Assembly (NCBI GenBank): GCA_007449985.2
Contig: VIIQ02000094.1
Location: 186,001 to 250,000, forward strand
DNA: 64,000 nt
DNA from: Desmodesmus armatus
Taxonomy: Eukaryota; Chlorophyta; Chlorophyceae; Sphaeropleales; Scenedesmaceae
Direction: 5' to 3'
Shown here piece after piece: positions 48,091 through 59,596 of this stretch (the first letter of the stretch is position 1; each line of letters begins with the position of its first letter). The position numbers and the translations under genes are program-made. The notes below the pieces were generated by a model. That model had not been told where the DNA came from. It was given only the letters and a program-made list of their open reading frames with translations, and did not search any database.

Positions 48091-48690
48091 TCAACAATAG
48101 TCACTGCAAAGTTGTATATACTGATAGGAGACACCCACGACTTCATCAAGGACAGCTTTCCGGAGATACGAGGTTTTCTGACGAGATCACAGATCGTGAC
48201 AAAGTACAAATTCGCACAGATGGCTTTTCGGCACCCTGTGAGCCTTGACATACAAACTTCAACATTACTACCATTTAGATCTGTCCTACAAGAAGGCATG
48301 CTTGCCTTTCGTCCACTGAAGGTGGTTGCATGGCTTCCATGCATTGTCAGGACAGATGCATTGCTGCAAATTCGGCAGTGCGTGCTGTTGCACAACCCTG
48401 GAACACGGTGCAGGGCCAGTCAGCCCATATCATGCGTTAATGAAGCACTGTAGTGGCTGGGTGCGTCTTGTAGGCGCAGAATGCGGCAGGCACTGGTGAG
48501 GGTACTATCTGCACTTGCAGGGACGGTCATACTTGCTGCTTTCACCAGGACGGTGATGTCACGCTCTCACATAGCCTCATGCAGGTTATTGAGGGAACCA
48601 AGGTGCCCACCAACATTGGCAGTGCCAAGTGGCGGCAGCAGCAGCAGCACCTTGATATCATCGATGATGCTACAGAAGCTACAGGGACAT
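48091..48690 (+). CDS. Unassigned plus-strand exons of unknown product
   Basis: Two segments look coding on the plus strand. About 48,101-48,237 reads LYILIGDTHDFIKDSFPEIR then GFLTRSQIVTKYKFAQMAFR and ends at a GTGAGC donor. About 48,522-48,690 follows a TTGCAG acceptor and reads DGHTCCFHQDGDVTLSHSLM, QVIEGTKVPTNIGSAKWRQQ, then QQHLDIIDDATEA. Both are rich in charged residues, unlike the surroundings. Phases do not join directly, so an intermediate exon (perhaps near 48,280-48,320) is missing. I do not recognise the family. The first segment is next to, and may overlap the upstream side of, the minus-strand gene. Confidence 0.35.
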
Positions 48691-49653
48691 CTTCAACATA
48701 CCTGTGCCATTGCCTGCTGCAACGGACAATGCATTGACGCTCACCTGCTGCAGGTCAGTTGGCAAGCATGGTCACTTGCTGCTGCGATGGTGCGGCACAA
48801 CACAACAGGGCAACACAACACCAATTCTAGTGCATTGCCTTGCCAGCTGCAGCGTGCTCATTTGCAGCCAAACCGCTGTAACGTTTCTTCTGCTAGGAAG
48901 TGAGCGATGCAGTCTGTTGAACCGCAAGCTTTGTTGCTGCAACGCACGAGCTGGCCTACTGCATCTGCCAGCAGGTCATGTCAAACAACTGTGCATTGCG
49001 CAATGCATGCAACACGCATTGCTGCATGAGCAAGCCAGTCTGCAACTGCCAGCAGAGTCATGCTGGTGCTGTCTGCTTTGCTTGGTCTTTGTTGTCTTCG
49101 TGGATCGTTCTTGCTGTGGAGTGGAAGTGGAAGTGACCAGAGGCGTGTTCAGAATTTTGAATAAACAGTGATCAGGACAACAAGTGAATTCAACTTTGGG
49201 CCCGCGGCCAACACATGGGTAGCAGTAAGTACGCATCTGTGTTTGGCAAATCTGGATTGCCCTTAGCATGGTGTGACATGGCAGCACGTCTGTCGCGCCA
49301 ATTTGCAGATCGTTCTCAGATCACCTGTCTGCCATGTTCTCATCACGGTGTTGGTTGTTCAGAGCTTGTGCACAGCGTACGGCCAGTGCATTATGTGTGA
49401 TATTATGCGGTAAGCGGTGCCCGTCATCGCTTCTACAAAGGGATGACGCAAGACCTATTCAGAGGGTTTGGCTGCAGCTTGCAAGACAAATACTCGACAG
49501 TGCAACTGTTACAGCCAGTCTGTGATCTACGCATGCTAAGCAGGCGCGTATTGTGACCTTTTCGCTGTTGACAAGGCAGCGTTCAGTGTTTGCGCTTGTG
49601 ATCTCTCCTTTCGTGACCAGGCAGACATCGCAGATCCCCTTTGCTATTGAACC
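48691..49653. other. Region before the silk-like gene
   Basis: No assured exon. AATAAA at about 49,160 could end the transcript of the unassigned exons. The last 200 bp should hold the promoter and leader of the next gene. Confidence 0.4.
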
Positions 49654-52600
49654 ATGAAGACTATATTAGGTGCATGCGTCCTTTTGACGCTTCTTATCGG
49701 CGGTTCTCACGGTACGCACGCACCTTTGTTGTTTTGGCGGGCTGCTGTGCTTCGTTGCGCATCGTGACCTAACCAAGTGCTTCCCGCTTTGCAGTGGCTG
49801 CCCGAACGCTTCAACAAGGGTCAACCTCTTCGCCTCAGATATGCGCTGCGAGGGCCGTGGCATCCGCAACAGCAGTTGGTGGGGGTTCTGCTTCCTCCCT
49901 TGCACAAGCCCAATCCATCTGTAATGCCCTCAGGAATGGTGGTGGCGTGGCAGAGGTGAGATAGGCACGCGTGCTTGACCCATAGCAATTGCAGAACTTG
50001 CCATGCGGGTCGCTTGACCCACACCATGCTGCATCTGGCTCATAGGTGCCGAGAGGGCATGCTTTGGAAGATGCTTCACAGCACATGCATGGCATCAACG
50101 GCAGCATCTTATGGCCTGCAGCATGACCCAATGCTGGATCACTCAGCATCGCAGATCCAAGGGTCATTTTGGGCATGGTGCATGACTTGTGGAATTGCTG
50201 TATGCTTCACGCTCCTGCGTTCTTTTCTCATGCCAACTTCATGCCGATTGTTGTGTTTGCAGGCCGTCGCCCAAGCTGCTGCAAGTGGAAATGCCCAGGT
50301 GGCTGCAGAGGCCATCGCCCAAGCTGCTTCCGGCGGTGAGTCTTGGTGATGCGCCGGATTGATTGGGGTATCAAGGCATGGTGTAGGCCATGCATCAGTT
50401 GCTGTTCATGTTGGGTTTTCCTGCTGATCCTGCCCGGACAGCTGTGCATCCTGCACTACGGCCTGCACAGGCCTAGGATGCCACGCAACAATAGTGCCTG
50501 CCATCAAAGTAGGCTGGTATCCTTGCAGCGTTGACTCAGCATGAGTCATGGATAGCCAGTGCATTCCCACCAGCTCTCATGCATGTTTGAGGACGTGCAC
50601 TATGCGCACACGCGCCGCTGCAGCATAATAGTGGCTGATCAGTCATAACATGTGCATGCTGCCAACTTGGTTGAACCAGTGGGCGTGTAACTTGTTGTCA
50701 GTATCCTTGCTGCACTGACCCGTCAGCGGCGCACTGAAAATAAATTTGTGCATCAATCGTTGTCGTCACCACCATCCCTTGCAGGCTATGCTGCTGCCCA
50801 AGCGTCCGCTGTGGCTGAGGCCATCAAAGAGGCCTTCACCTGCGAGTGTGCTGCTGGCCCTGCTACGGCCCAGGCCCTGTCCCAGGCCATCGCCACCGCG
50901 GGCGGCTGCAAGGACGGCATCTCTGATGCTCTGGCAGGTACGATTGCGAAATCGAACCTTGTGTGCAGTGAAGACATGTTTCTTGATGCACTGTGTATGC
51001 GACACTGCATGGGTGTCCCACAACCGCCATGCATGCCTTTGCGATGCACATGCTGCAGTGCTACTTGGGGTTGGTTGGCAGACCCCAGTCACCTGCATTG
51101 TTTTCCCTGTTGTTCCTGGAGTTCCCTGTTGTTCCCTGTTGTTCCCTGTTGTTCCTGGAGTTTCCTTACACCGTGCCATTCTTCCTTGCACCGCCCCAAC
51201 TGCCAGTTGCAACACTTGCTCGACATTGTGGCTGCTGTACACTGACGGTTATCTCGTTTATTTTCCCCTGTGAATGCAGCTGCACAGACGTTGGCCAACG
51301 CCGAAGGTGAAGGCGAGGCATTCGCCGAGGCAGCTGCCCAAGCCGAGGCTGTCAACAACTGCTTGCCCCCAGCATCATCCCCCACCCCCGAGCCTGAGCC
51401 CCCCATCCCCGACCCCCCCGCCCCTGAGCCCAGCCCAAGCCCCACTCCTGAGCCCAGCCCAAGCCCCACCCCAGTGCCCAGCCCAAGCCCCGAGCCCCCT
51501 CTGGTCATCACTGGCAGCCCACAGCCCCCTCCCCTGAGCCTGTCACCTGCGCCTCCCTCCCCACCTACCCCACCCTCACCCCCACCCAAGGGCTGCAAGA
51601 GTGTCAACCGTCAGAACGTCTGCCAGGCCTCTGCCTCTGCTTCTGCCGTCTCCACTGGTGGCAGGGCTTCTGCTCAGTCTCAGGCTATCTGCAGCGCCCT
51701 GACCGGCCGCGGTGGTGGCATTGCTCAGGCCATCTCCCAGGCATCCTCATCAGGCAACGCCAAGGCACAGGCCGTGGCTCAGGCTATCGTGCAAGCTGCA
51801 ACAGGAGGTGGGTGTGGTGCTGATGATGCGCAGGCTGTCTGTGCATTCGGCCAGATGCAGTGTGTGGACTAGCATTGTGGCAAGCTCACATCTGATTTGA
51901 CAGTTCGAACGCGGCATGAACTCGTGCAATCCTGCGCCAGCTAGTACCTGCGCAGCCAAAGACATTTGTGAGAGTGATGGAAGAGCACTGGGCCAGTTGG
52001 CGGGGTCATGCAAGCATCACCAGGTTGCAACCATGTGCCAAGTGCATTGCATGCATTTCCCTTGATTTTTTGCTGTTTCGTCTGATCACAGGTGTTGCCC
52101 AGGCCCAGTCTGCTGCTGTTGCCAACGCTGTGAGTGAGGCCCTCACGTGCGGCTGCCAAGCTGGAACTGCTACCGCGACAGCACTGGCACAGGCGGTGGC
52201 ACAAGCTGGCGGTTGTGGCTGTGTTCCCGGCATTGCCCAGGCACTGGCAGGTTGGTCACACGATGATGCCGCCACTGGGTGGCTGCTTGAAACATGCCCT
52301 TTTGGCAACCATGTCTGCTTATGGCTGACCACGACTCTGCACAGCATGGCCATAAGTTTATGTGCTGTAGTGTCAATGGCTGATCCACTTGTTTCAGGCA
52401 CATTGTAAATAGTTCGTGTGGTTGTGTGCATGCACACTGCTTGTGGAGACTCTTGGATTACCGCTTGCTTTGCCTTCAATAGCTGCATGCTGAGCTGCAT
52501 GATGCAGTTTGCGGCATCCAAAGATGGAAAGCTGACCGAGTTTCCATTGTCTGATACTGCCATGCAACTGTTGTCCTGTTGCTGCTATGTCTGCTGCAGC

Positions 52601-55600
52601 CGCCCAGGCCCAAGCTAACGCTGCAGGCAAGGGTGATGCCTTCGCTGAGGCTGCTGCACAAGCAACAGCCGGCAACAACCTTGCTCTGGAAGACTGCCTG
52701 CCAAAGACCCCAGAGGCCAGCCCATCTCCCAGCCCCTCTCCATCTCCCAGCCCCTCTCCTTCTCCATCCCCCAGCCCCTCTCCCTCCCCCAGCCCATCTC
52801 CTTCTCCCAGCCCCTCTCCTTCCCCGTCCCCCTCTCCTAGCCCCTCCCCCAGTCCCGTCCCTCCCCCCTCTGAGAGCCCTCCTGGTACCATCATCACCGG
52901 CAGCCCCGAGCCCCCTCCACCATCACCCTCCACCCCTCCTCCCGTGCCCTCACCCTCTCCTAAGCCTAAGGGCTGCAAGGTTGGAAGGCGCCGCAATGCT
53001 TGCCAGGCCTCTGCCTCTGCTACTGCCGTCTCCACTGGTGGCAGTGCCTCTGCTCAGTCTCAGGCCATCTGCAATGCCCTGACCGGCCGCGGTGGTGGCA
53101 TTGCTCAGGCCATCTCCCAGGCATCCTCATCAGGCAACGCTCAGGCACAGGCCGTGGCTCAGGCAATTGTGTCGGCGGCAACAGGAGGTGGGTTGAGAAA
53201 ATGCAGCGTAGACAGCTTCCTGTCCTGTGCATCATGCATTGTTTTTCCTATTGTTGACCATCCCTGGATGATCCATGGATCGTACAATCCTGGGACGGGC
53301 CCGTCAGCTCTTGATCTGAAAGATGTTCAAGCATGCAGTACTGTGTCCATCAATGTTCCAGTTCTCAGAAATCATCACACACTGTGCAAAGTTGCGGTGG
53401 TGCAGGGCACATGCTTCAACACGCACACATGCCTTACACATGCATGCCATTTACACCAGACTGTTTGCTTGATGTCTGCCCACAGGTGTTGCCCAGGCCC
53501 AGTCTGCTGCTGTGGCCAATGCCGTGAGTGAGGCCCTCACCTGCGGCTGCCAAGCTGGAACGGCTACAGCGCAAGCCCTGGCACAGGCAGTCGTGGAAGC
53601 TGGAGGTTGCGGCTGTGTTCCCGGCGTTGCCCAGGCACTGGCAGGTCAGTAGCGCCACCCCCTGTCAGTCATGGCTGGGGGGAATGCCAGGATTGACATT
53701 CCCCCCAGCCGGGCAGCTTTCCAGCAAGCTCTAGTCTTGATTGCTATGTTGACAGGACAGGAAGGTCAGGTGATGCATTCAAACTTGCTGCCTTCCAAAC
53801 CGTTCTTGCCATGTTGTTTATGACACTGTCCTCACCCAGCAAGCTACCTGGACGCTTCGCACCAATGCAATGTCTTTTTATGTAAGCCTGTGATGGCATC
53901 AGCTGGCTGACAGAGTTTCTGGTGTCTGTTGCTCTCATCCTTTGTGTGCTGCAGCTGCTCAAGCCGAGGCCAACGCAGCAGGCAAGGGAGATGCATTCGC
54001 CCAGGCTGCCGCCGCAGCTCAAGCTGGTGGCCAAACCCTCGACAGCTGCCTGCCTCCCAAGCCTGCACCAACCCCATCTCCCCCCAGCCCTGAAGTTGCA
54101 CCCCCCACACCACCACCCACAACAGAGACCCCTACCACACCACCACCCACAACAGACGGCACCGGCACCACCACTGGTGGTAATGTTGCAGCGTCCCCAG
54201 CACCCGTAGGTGAGATGGATAATCACACTGACAGCTTACTGCTGGTAGTGCTCACAGCAGCACTCGCTGATTATTCATAGCCGCCATGGCAGCACAATGC
54301 TGCCACCCAGGCCAAGGTGCTTTGTACTGTCCTTGTTTGTCGCCTCCTCCCTAGCTTCAAAAGCTACTGGCGCTCAATGTTCCTGAGGCACTGACTCAAT
54401 ATACAACAAACGTTCTTTGTGCTGTAGGTGGCTGTACCGCTAATGGATGCCCCTTCCCCACAGACTCTAAACCCCCAGCCTTGGAAGAGGTGAGTGAGGC
54501 ACATCCTGCCTGTGACTGTCTGGGCAGACGAGAGTGCAGACTGCTGAAGTAGGGTGGGAAGTCGAAGTCATGTTTCCTGAGTGACCGGATGGCCTTGACA
54601 CGTTCATCCAAATTTTTGCCAACCGGCAGCTGAAGCTTCAGCTTTATGGTGGAGAGTATAGACCTGTGCCAGCAGGTAGGCACAAGCCTGTGCTGCCACT
54701 CCTGTTGATCAAGAAGCTGATTTGACACTTGCCACCACCTCTTTGCTGTTTGCAGGCCGATGTTTGTGCCAATCTCCCAGAGGACTCCTCAGCTGAGGCT
54801 TCTGCTGGTGCTTCTACTGAAGCCTCTGGTGACGGAGCATCCGCAGCTGCCACAGCTGCCGCTCAAGTCTTTGCTCGTAAGTCACACCTTTCTTCAACGT
54901 GGTGTGTGTACAACCAGAGTCTGATTGTCAGCATGTTATGCGCTCAGCGTAACAACTTGCATTTTGACTCGCCTGATGGGCAGTATTGCACATCGTCATG
55001 CGGCTGTCTTAACGTGCCGTGCATGCTTTTTTGTACTGCCAGTACGGGGAGGCTCACAATTGCTGGTGCTGCCTGATATGCTGTAGGTGGTGGTACTGAT
55101 GCCGAGGCAGCTGCAGCTGCTGAGGCACTGGCCTCTGGTGAGGGACAGGCAGTTGCAGAGGCTGTTGCAGAGGTGAGTAATCTTATGTAATGTACTTCCC
55201 CAACAGGCAACTGCAGGAACGCATTGCAGGAACATGCCAGCCATCAGTCAAGAGTTAGACTAGCCTAGTGACTGAGTCACAGTTTCAAGCAGGGAATGCT
55301 AGGAGCTTACCTTCTCATCATGCACAGCTTATGTTGTTGGTGTTTGTTGCAGCTGCTTGATTGACCCTGCTGCTATCGTGTCTGCTGCACTTCAGGCTCG
55401 TGCTGAGACCGCGGCCTCCTCCCTGCAAAAGTGCTGCACTGGTCTTGCAGAGCAGAACAGCACAATTGTCAGTGAGGCTGTGGCTGAGTGTCCTCCTGAG
55501 AACGCGGCTGCCCTAGGGCAGCTGTCTACGGCGCTGGCCCAGGCTACAGCCACGACAGACGGCGCTGCTACTGTTGCTGAGGTGGGTTCTGGGATTGGTT

Positions 55601-57155
55601 TGAATTGCTGCACCGGCTGATGCACTGCTTTGAAACTAGACAGTGCTTGCAGGACATCAACTGATTAACAGGACAGTGACTGGCACAAGTTTTTGAAACT
55701 GGTGTAACACCCACACTTGTGCAAAGATGCAGGCAGGAATGGGTTCTCATGTAACTGGAGGGACAGTCATGAACCCTCTGCACTGTATCGGTTTCTTGCC
55801 CCGCAGGCCGCTGCCTCTGCTGCTGCCGCTGGTACCAACACCAGTGTCTACGCCGAGGCTGTTGCCACCGCATTTGCCGGTGGAATTGAGAGTGATGCTG
55901 CAAAGGCCTTCAGCCAGGCATTCGCTAAGGCTGCCGCTGATCCTGCTAGCTGCACCGGGGTCTCCACCGCCCTGGCCCAAGCTCAGGCTGTTGCAACCGC
56001 ACAGGCCAATGGCAATCCATGGGCTTGGGTGGCGTCTGCAGGTGTGTTGGCAGGAGTGATTTTAGTTGGAAGAGAGGGGGGTGGCAGTATAAGTATACAA
56101 CCCTGTGAGCTTTTGTGATCATACCCTTTTTCTAGAGCCTGCAGCGGCAGCAATGCTTCGTGGAGCTGCGACTGTTGACAGGTTTCTTTGCCTTGACTGG
56201 CAGGCGCACCATGCGCCAGTATACTTTCTGCAAAACACTGTTACCATTGCAACACTGACAGACATCACTGTTGATGTGTGTCGTGTGCTGTTGTGCAGCC
56301 GCTTCTGCTGAGGCAGCTGTCATCGCCAAGCAGTGCGCACCCCCTTCACCCTCCCCCACACCTGCGTCCGTGACATCTGCGCCCACAACAGCATCCAAAC
56401 CAGCTGGCCCTGCACTTCGCCAGGTAGGTGCTTGACAGGGGCTTTATTGCACGTTGCTGGAAATATATGCTGCTATTGTGTCTCTGTGTTTGGTCAGTGT
56501 CTCTTTGCTCAAGCAGTGTAGATAATGCACCCTTTGCATTTGATACGGTCAGCTGCGATCTGCAGACATATTTGCAGACAGATATTACAGCTTGCAAAGC
56601 TGCACACTGGACTGTAGCAGCAATCTGACATAGGAAAGGCTGGCACTGCCAAGTCCAGTGCAAAGAACTATGCCTCCAATGAAACGTGCTGCTCTTCGCT
56701 CAATACATCCTTGTTTCTTCTGTGCGTGCAGTGCGCTGGATTTCAGGTCCGTGACTGCTGTGGGCAGAACCTGAAGGCAGGCCAACAGTGTGGTGCACAC
56801 CAGGCATTGGCGGCTTCCAGAAGCTGTGCCTGTACTCCGTGGTGGGCACCAACCCTACCATTGTGCAGACAGGTGAGCAGCAAGTCTGGCAGGTGTACAA
56901 TGCGCAAAAGCAACGCTGTGCAGTTTGCTGTGTAGCACTCCCAAGATGCTGTGTAGCACTCTCAAGATGGGATGGACATGCATTGGGTTGTGAACCCAAC
57001 TGCCTGCAGGAGCTGTAAACCAAACTGTTTTGAGTGGAGATGATCAATGAAATGGCATTGGAGTTTGACACTTACATGTCTGATGCTGTTGTGCTGTGCT
57101 GCATTTCCTCTTGTCTGTAGGTGGATTGGCTGCAACCAGGTGCAGGTGCCCTGCC
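49654..57155 (+). CDS. Secreted modular Ala/Gln/Ser-rich repeat protein with (Ser-Pro)n linkers
   Basis: Exons: 49654-49711, 49795-49955, 50263-50335, 50785-50937, 51280-51807, 52092-52250, 52600-53187, 53486-53644, 53955-54209, 54428-54489, 54756-54876, 55087-55172, 55396-55581, 55807-56041, 56299-56423, then one or two after 56,732; all in phase to 56,423 (983 codons). Residues 1-19 (MKTILGACVLLTLLIGGSH) are a signal peptide. Module A: CQASASATAVSTGG then AISQASSSGNAQAQAVAQAI. Module B (exons 4, 6, 8): GVAQAQSAAVANAVSEALTC then GGCGCVPG, with two C-x-C pairs. Module C (exons 5, 7, 9): AAQAEANAAGKGDAFAQAAA then a Pro-rich linker. Exons 4-9 are all phase 1-1 and recur every 1.3 kb. (Ser-Pro)n resembles hydroxyproline-rich volvocine wall proteins such as pherophorins, suggesting an O-glycosylated matrix protein. 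The A/B/C modules match no family I know. Exon 13's upstream sequence and the last exon show one-base phase breaks, so the C-terminus is uncertain. Confidence 0.85.
51112..51162. repeat. 10-bp minisatellite in an intron of the silk-like gene
   Basis: TTCCCTGTTG is repeated about three to four times, flanked on both sides by GTTCCTGGAGTT. It lies in the intron between exons 4 and 5. Probably neutral. Confidence 0.8.
52716..52862 (+). repeat. (Ser-Pro)n coding repeat
   Basis: About 24 Ser-Pro dipeptides encoded by CCC/TCT/AGC/CCT mixtures within exon 7 of the silk-like gene. Codon choice varies, so the protein repeat is kept despite drift in the DNA. The homologous linker in exon 5 (51,370-51,590) is Pro-rich but mixed with Glu, Thr and Pro; that in exon 9 is PTPPPTT-rich. 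(Ser-Pro)n is a known arabinosylated hydroxyproline motif in green-algal wall proteins. Confidence 0.9.
53673..53710. other. Perfect 14-bp inverted repeat in an intron
   Basis: GGCTGGGGGGAATG (53,673-53,686), a 10-nt loop, then CATTCCCCCCAGCC (53,697-53,710). It lies 28 bp after the exon 8 donor. The RNA would form a very stable hairpin close to the 5' splice site and could affect splicing of this module. Confidence 0.85.
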
Positions 57156-57780
57156 TAAGCTTCTACATGGGTAGTTTGTTCAGTGGCTGTTAGCTCAGCT
57201 GCTGTTGTTTAGCATCATTGGTCACTACCTGTACAGCTGTTGTGCAGAGGAATAAAAGGCTGTATGCGGCCGCTGAAACTCATGGCCAACTGACTGTGAT
57301 ACCCTGCCTGGTATTTAGGTATGTGGGCATGGCCCTGTGACCGGCCCAAGTGTTTCGTGACGATGATTGTGCATTTGAATAAGATTGTTGCTGCGCAACA
57401 CCTTCGATTTGACGTGTGTTGGCGCCCTCAGGAACTCATTGGCTGGCTTGTACGTTTGTGTGTTGTGGTGGTGTGTTACATTGTTATGCATCAGCTTTAG
57501 GTGTGAGCTGTGTGTGCTTGCAAGCCACGCATGCAAGAAATCGTAAACCAGTGCTTGATGCCACCCGGCGCCACACGTCCGCTGGTGGAAGTATGTGCTT
57601 GCCGCCCCAAGGGTGAATAAATTTGTAACGGTGTGCATCAGAAGATGAGGATCGAGGATCGTGGATCCTGGTGTGAATTAGTGTTATGTCATGGGCGGCA
57701 CAAGTTGGCGCAAATCCTTGGAGTGATGTAGCTTGCAACTGCCTCGGTCACTGCTGCATGCCAAGTACAAGGTGAACCAT
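57156..57780. other. 3' UTR of the silk-like gene, convergent with TMEM107
   Basis: About 625 bp without exons between two convergent genes. It contains AATAAA at about 57,250 and TGTAAC at 57,624-57,629, either of which could end the plus-strand transcript. Confidence 0.5.
57624..57629 (+). terminator. Putative TGTAAC polyadenylation signal of the silk-like gene
   Basis: TGTAAC on the plus strand, directly after GAATAAATT. It is about 470 nt after the proposed stop. Confidence 0.45.
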
Positions 57781-57786
57781 GTTACA
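57781..57786 (-). terminator. TGTAAC signal close behind the TMEM107 stop
   Basis: Plus-strand GTTACA reads TGTAAC on the minus strand, only 8-13 nt past the stop at 57,794-57,796. If used, the 3' UTR would be extremely short. A second signal further downstream cannot be excluded. Confidence 0.4.
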
Positions 57787-57793
57787 GCTTGCA

Positions 57794-58865
57794 TCAATAA
57801 GCAAAAAAGCTGACTCGTGCCACAAACATAAATGTCAACAACTCCAGCCCTGCTGGTAATGCATTGAAAGCTATCACAAACCCCACCAGTGCGCCAGCTG
57901 GCCAAGCCTGCAAGCATACACACGTGCGATGCCTGAGTGTGCAACCTTGAAGATTGTGGACTGGCGCACAAATATGCAATCAGCAGGCCTAACAGTGATA
58001 CTGTCACAGTGCGTGCACTTCGTTGGGCTCCAACTGCTGTGGCGGCTTCTGCAAGATATGCCAGCGATGGTGGCTGTCACAGATGCATGACTTGATGCCT
58101 TTACTGAAGCGATCTGAATGCAGCTGATTGCACGCAGCTGCTGGGGCTCCTCACCTGAGTATACATCAGCCCTGTCACTACAGCACCAGCAAAGTGGAGC
58201 AGTATGTATAGGCAGTTGTGTGCCCGCAAAAATAGAGAGACGCCCAGGAAGAGGCCAACATACTCCAGGGCCAAACACGCTATTGCTGCATAAGCTGCAC
58301 TGCTTAGCCTGCAGGCAAGGGAAGCAGTGCGTAACACACCAGGCTCTGGCAGCGGGTCAGCCACAAGCCAACCTGTATGCACTTGTGCGCTGGGCTGCTA
58401 TCCCAGCAGTGGCGTAGCCCTGTTTGCATATTGATCTGACAGTGCTGAGCCTTTCAAATTGGGTGCTGCTGAACAACTACATCACAGAGTATGTCACACT
58501 CAAAGATGTAGCCCACTCACTGCTGCGCTACTGCATCCAGCTCTGCTGCTGAGTAAACTGCTGCATCCGTGCTGTGCGCCAAGAGTATCAAGCCAGCCAA
58601 GGTCCTCTGCATGGGTGCAGGCAGCAGCAGCACCTGCTTCAAGCCTGGTGTGGGCAATCCTTAGCATGAGAGGCTAATTGACGTCGCTGCTGTGTTGCCG
58701 CATAGTAACAATAAGGATGATGCCTTGTGATACTGCTGCTGCTGCATGCCCATGGCACTGTATCACCCAGGACAGGAAGGCACGCACCACATCAAAAAGG
58801 ATTGTCAGTATGGCGATAAAGTGGGCTGTTGTGGTCAGGAAGCGAAGGGGCAGGGTGACCTGCAT
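57794..58865 (-). CDS. TMEM107: TMEM107, ciliary transition-zone membrane protein
   Basis: Minus-strand exons 58767-58865, 58521-58606, 58155-58308 and 57794-57907 join in phase to 150 residues, close to the 140 of human TMEM107. Segments: MQVTLPLRFLTTTAHFIAIL (human RFLTLLAHLVVVITLF), RTLAGLILLAHSTDAAVYSA, LEYVGLFLGVSLFL (human VELAGFLSGVSMF), then AGALVGFVIAFNALPAGLEL (human YWYIFVFCSALPAVTEM). Four membrane helices are visible. TMEM107 belongs to the MKS module at the transition zone, where it helps control the entry of membrane proteins into the cilium. Presence of this gene suggests an organism that builds cilia or descends recently from one. It shows no disruption: every splice site is canonical and phases agree, which argues for function. 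Confidence 0.9.
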
Positions 58866-59590
58866 GGAAGAATCTTAATGAATGCTACATGTTGCCAACA
58901 GCATCGAGCTGTGCACAGGATTCTCCAAGAAAAAGCATTCAGCTGTCAACAGGATCAGCTGGTTTGAACAAGGGTCTGAGGGGACCTTGACAATGGATCA
59001 CCTCCTCTGCTGCGACGTAGCCCATATTATGCTCTCAGAAAACAGAAAGGAAGAAGCGCTAGGGCTCGTCGTTGTCTGATAGGTGCTGACAGCGCAAATA
59101 CCGCCAGCTGCACTGTTTGCAGCCAGTAAGCAGTGAAACGCGACACATCAAAGACGCTGAAACTTGCTGGTTGAAAGCCGACAGTCGTACTTGCGTGAAA
59201 ACCAAGGCAGGGCACAGGTCTCAAGAACTGCTTGATGGGACCATCAGTGCAGTACTGAGTAGAGCTTGTGCTTGAGAGGACCCATGATAAAGGAAGGGGG
59301 AGTCGTTCCACATCGATAACAAGCGAGGTTAAAGTCGAACGCTTGCAGGTTCCAGGTTCCAGCAGATGTTATGGCCTGGCTGGGATGAACTGCCATCATG
59401 CATTTGACCTGTTGCAGGACAACACGATCAAACCATCTCACCAGCATACTGTGTGGTTCCGAATTGCTCACCCTATCGTGCCAATGCCAGCCTGGCAAAC
59501 CACCCCCTCTGACCCCTCTGGCCTCAATCGAAAGGTCACCCCAACCCCCAGCACGAACCCAGCACGACGGCCAACACAGACCAGCAAAAT
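58866..59590. other. Intergenic region between TMEM107 and the TPR-methyltransferase
   Basis: About 725 bp without recognised exons. It should hold the TMEM107 promoter at its left end. Both neighbours are on the minus strand. Confidence 0.45.
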
Positions 59591-59596
59591 GTTACA
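59591..59596 (-). terminator. TGTAAC directly behind the TPR-methyltransferase stop
   Basis: On the minus strand the sequence is TGA (stop, 59,597-59,599) followed at once by TGTAAC. If this is the polyadenylation signal, the 3' UTR is only about 20 nt. The same arrangement is seen at TMEM107. Confidence 0.4.

Noticed and set aside
52394..53035. 213-codon minus-strand ORF rich in Gly and Glu (GEGEGLG type)
   Set aside because: It is the antisense of the (Ser-Pro)n linker and module A of the secreted modular protein.
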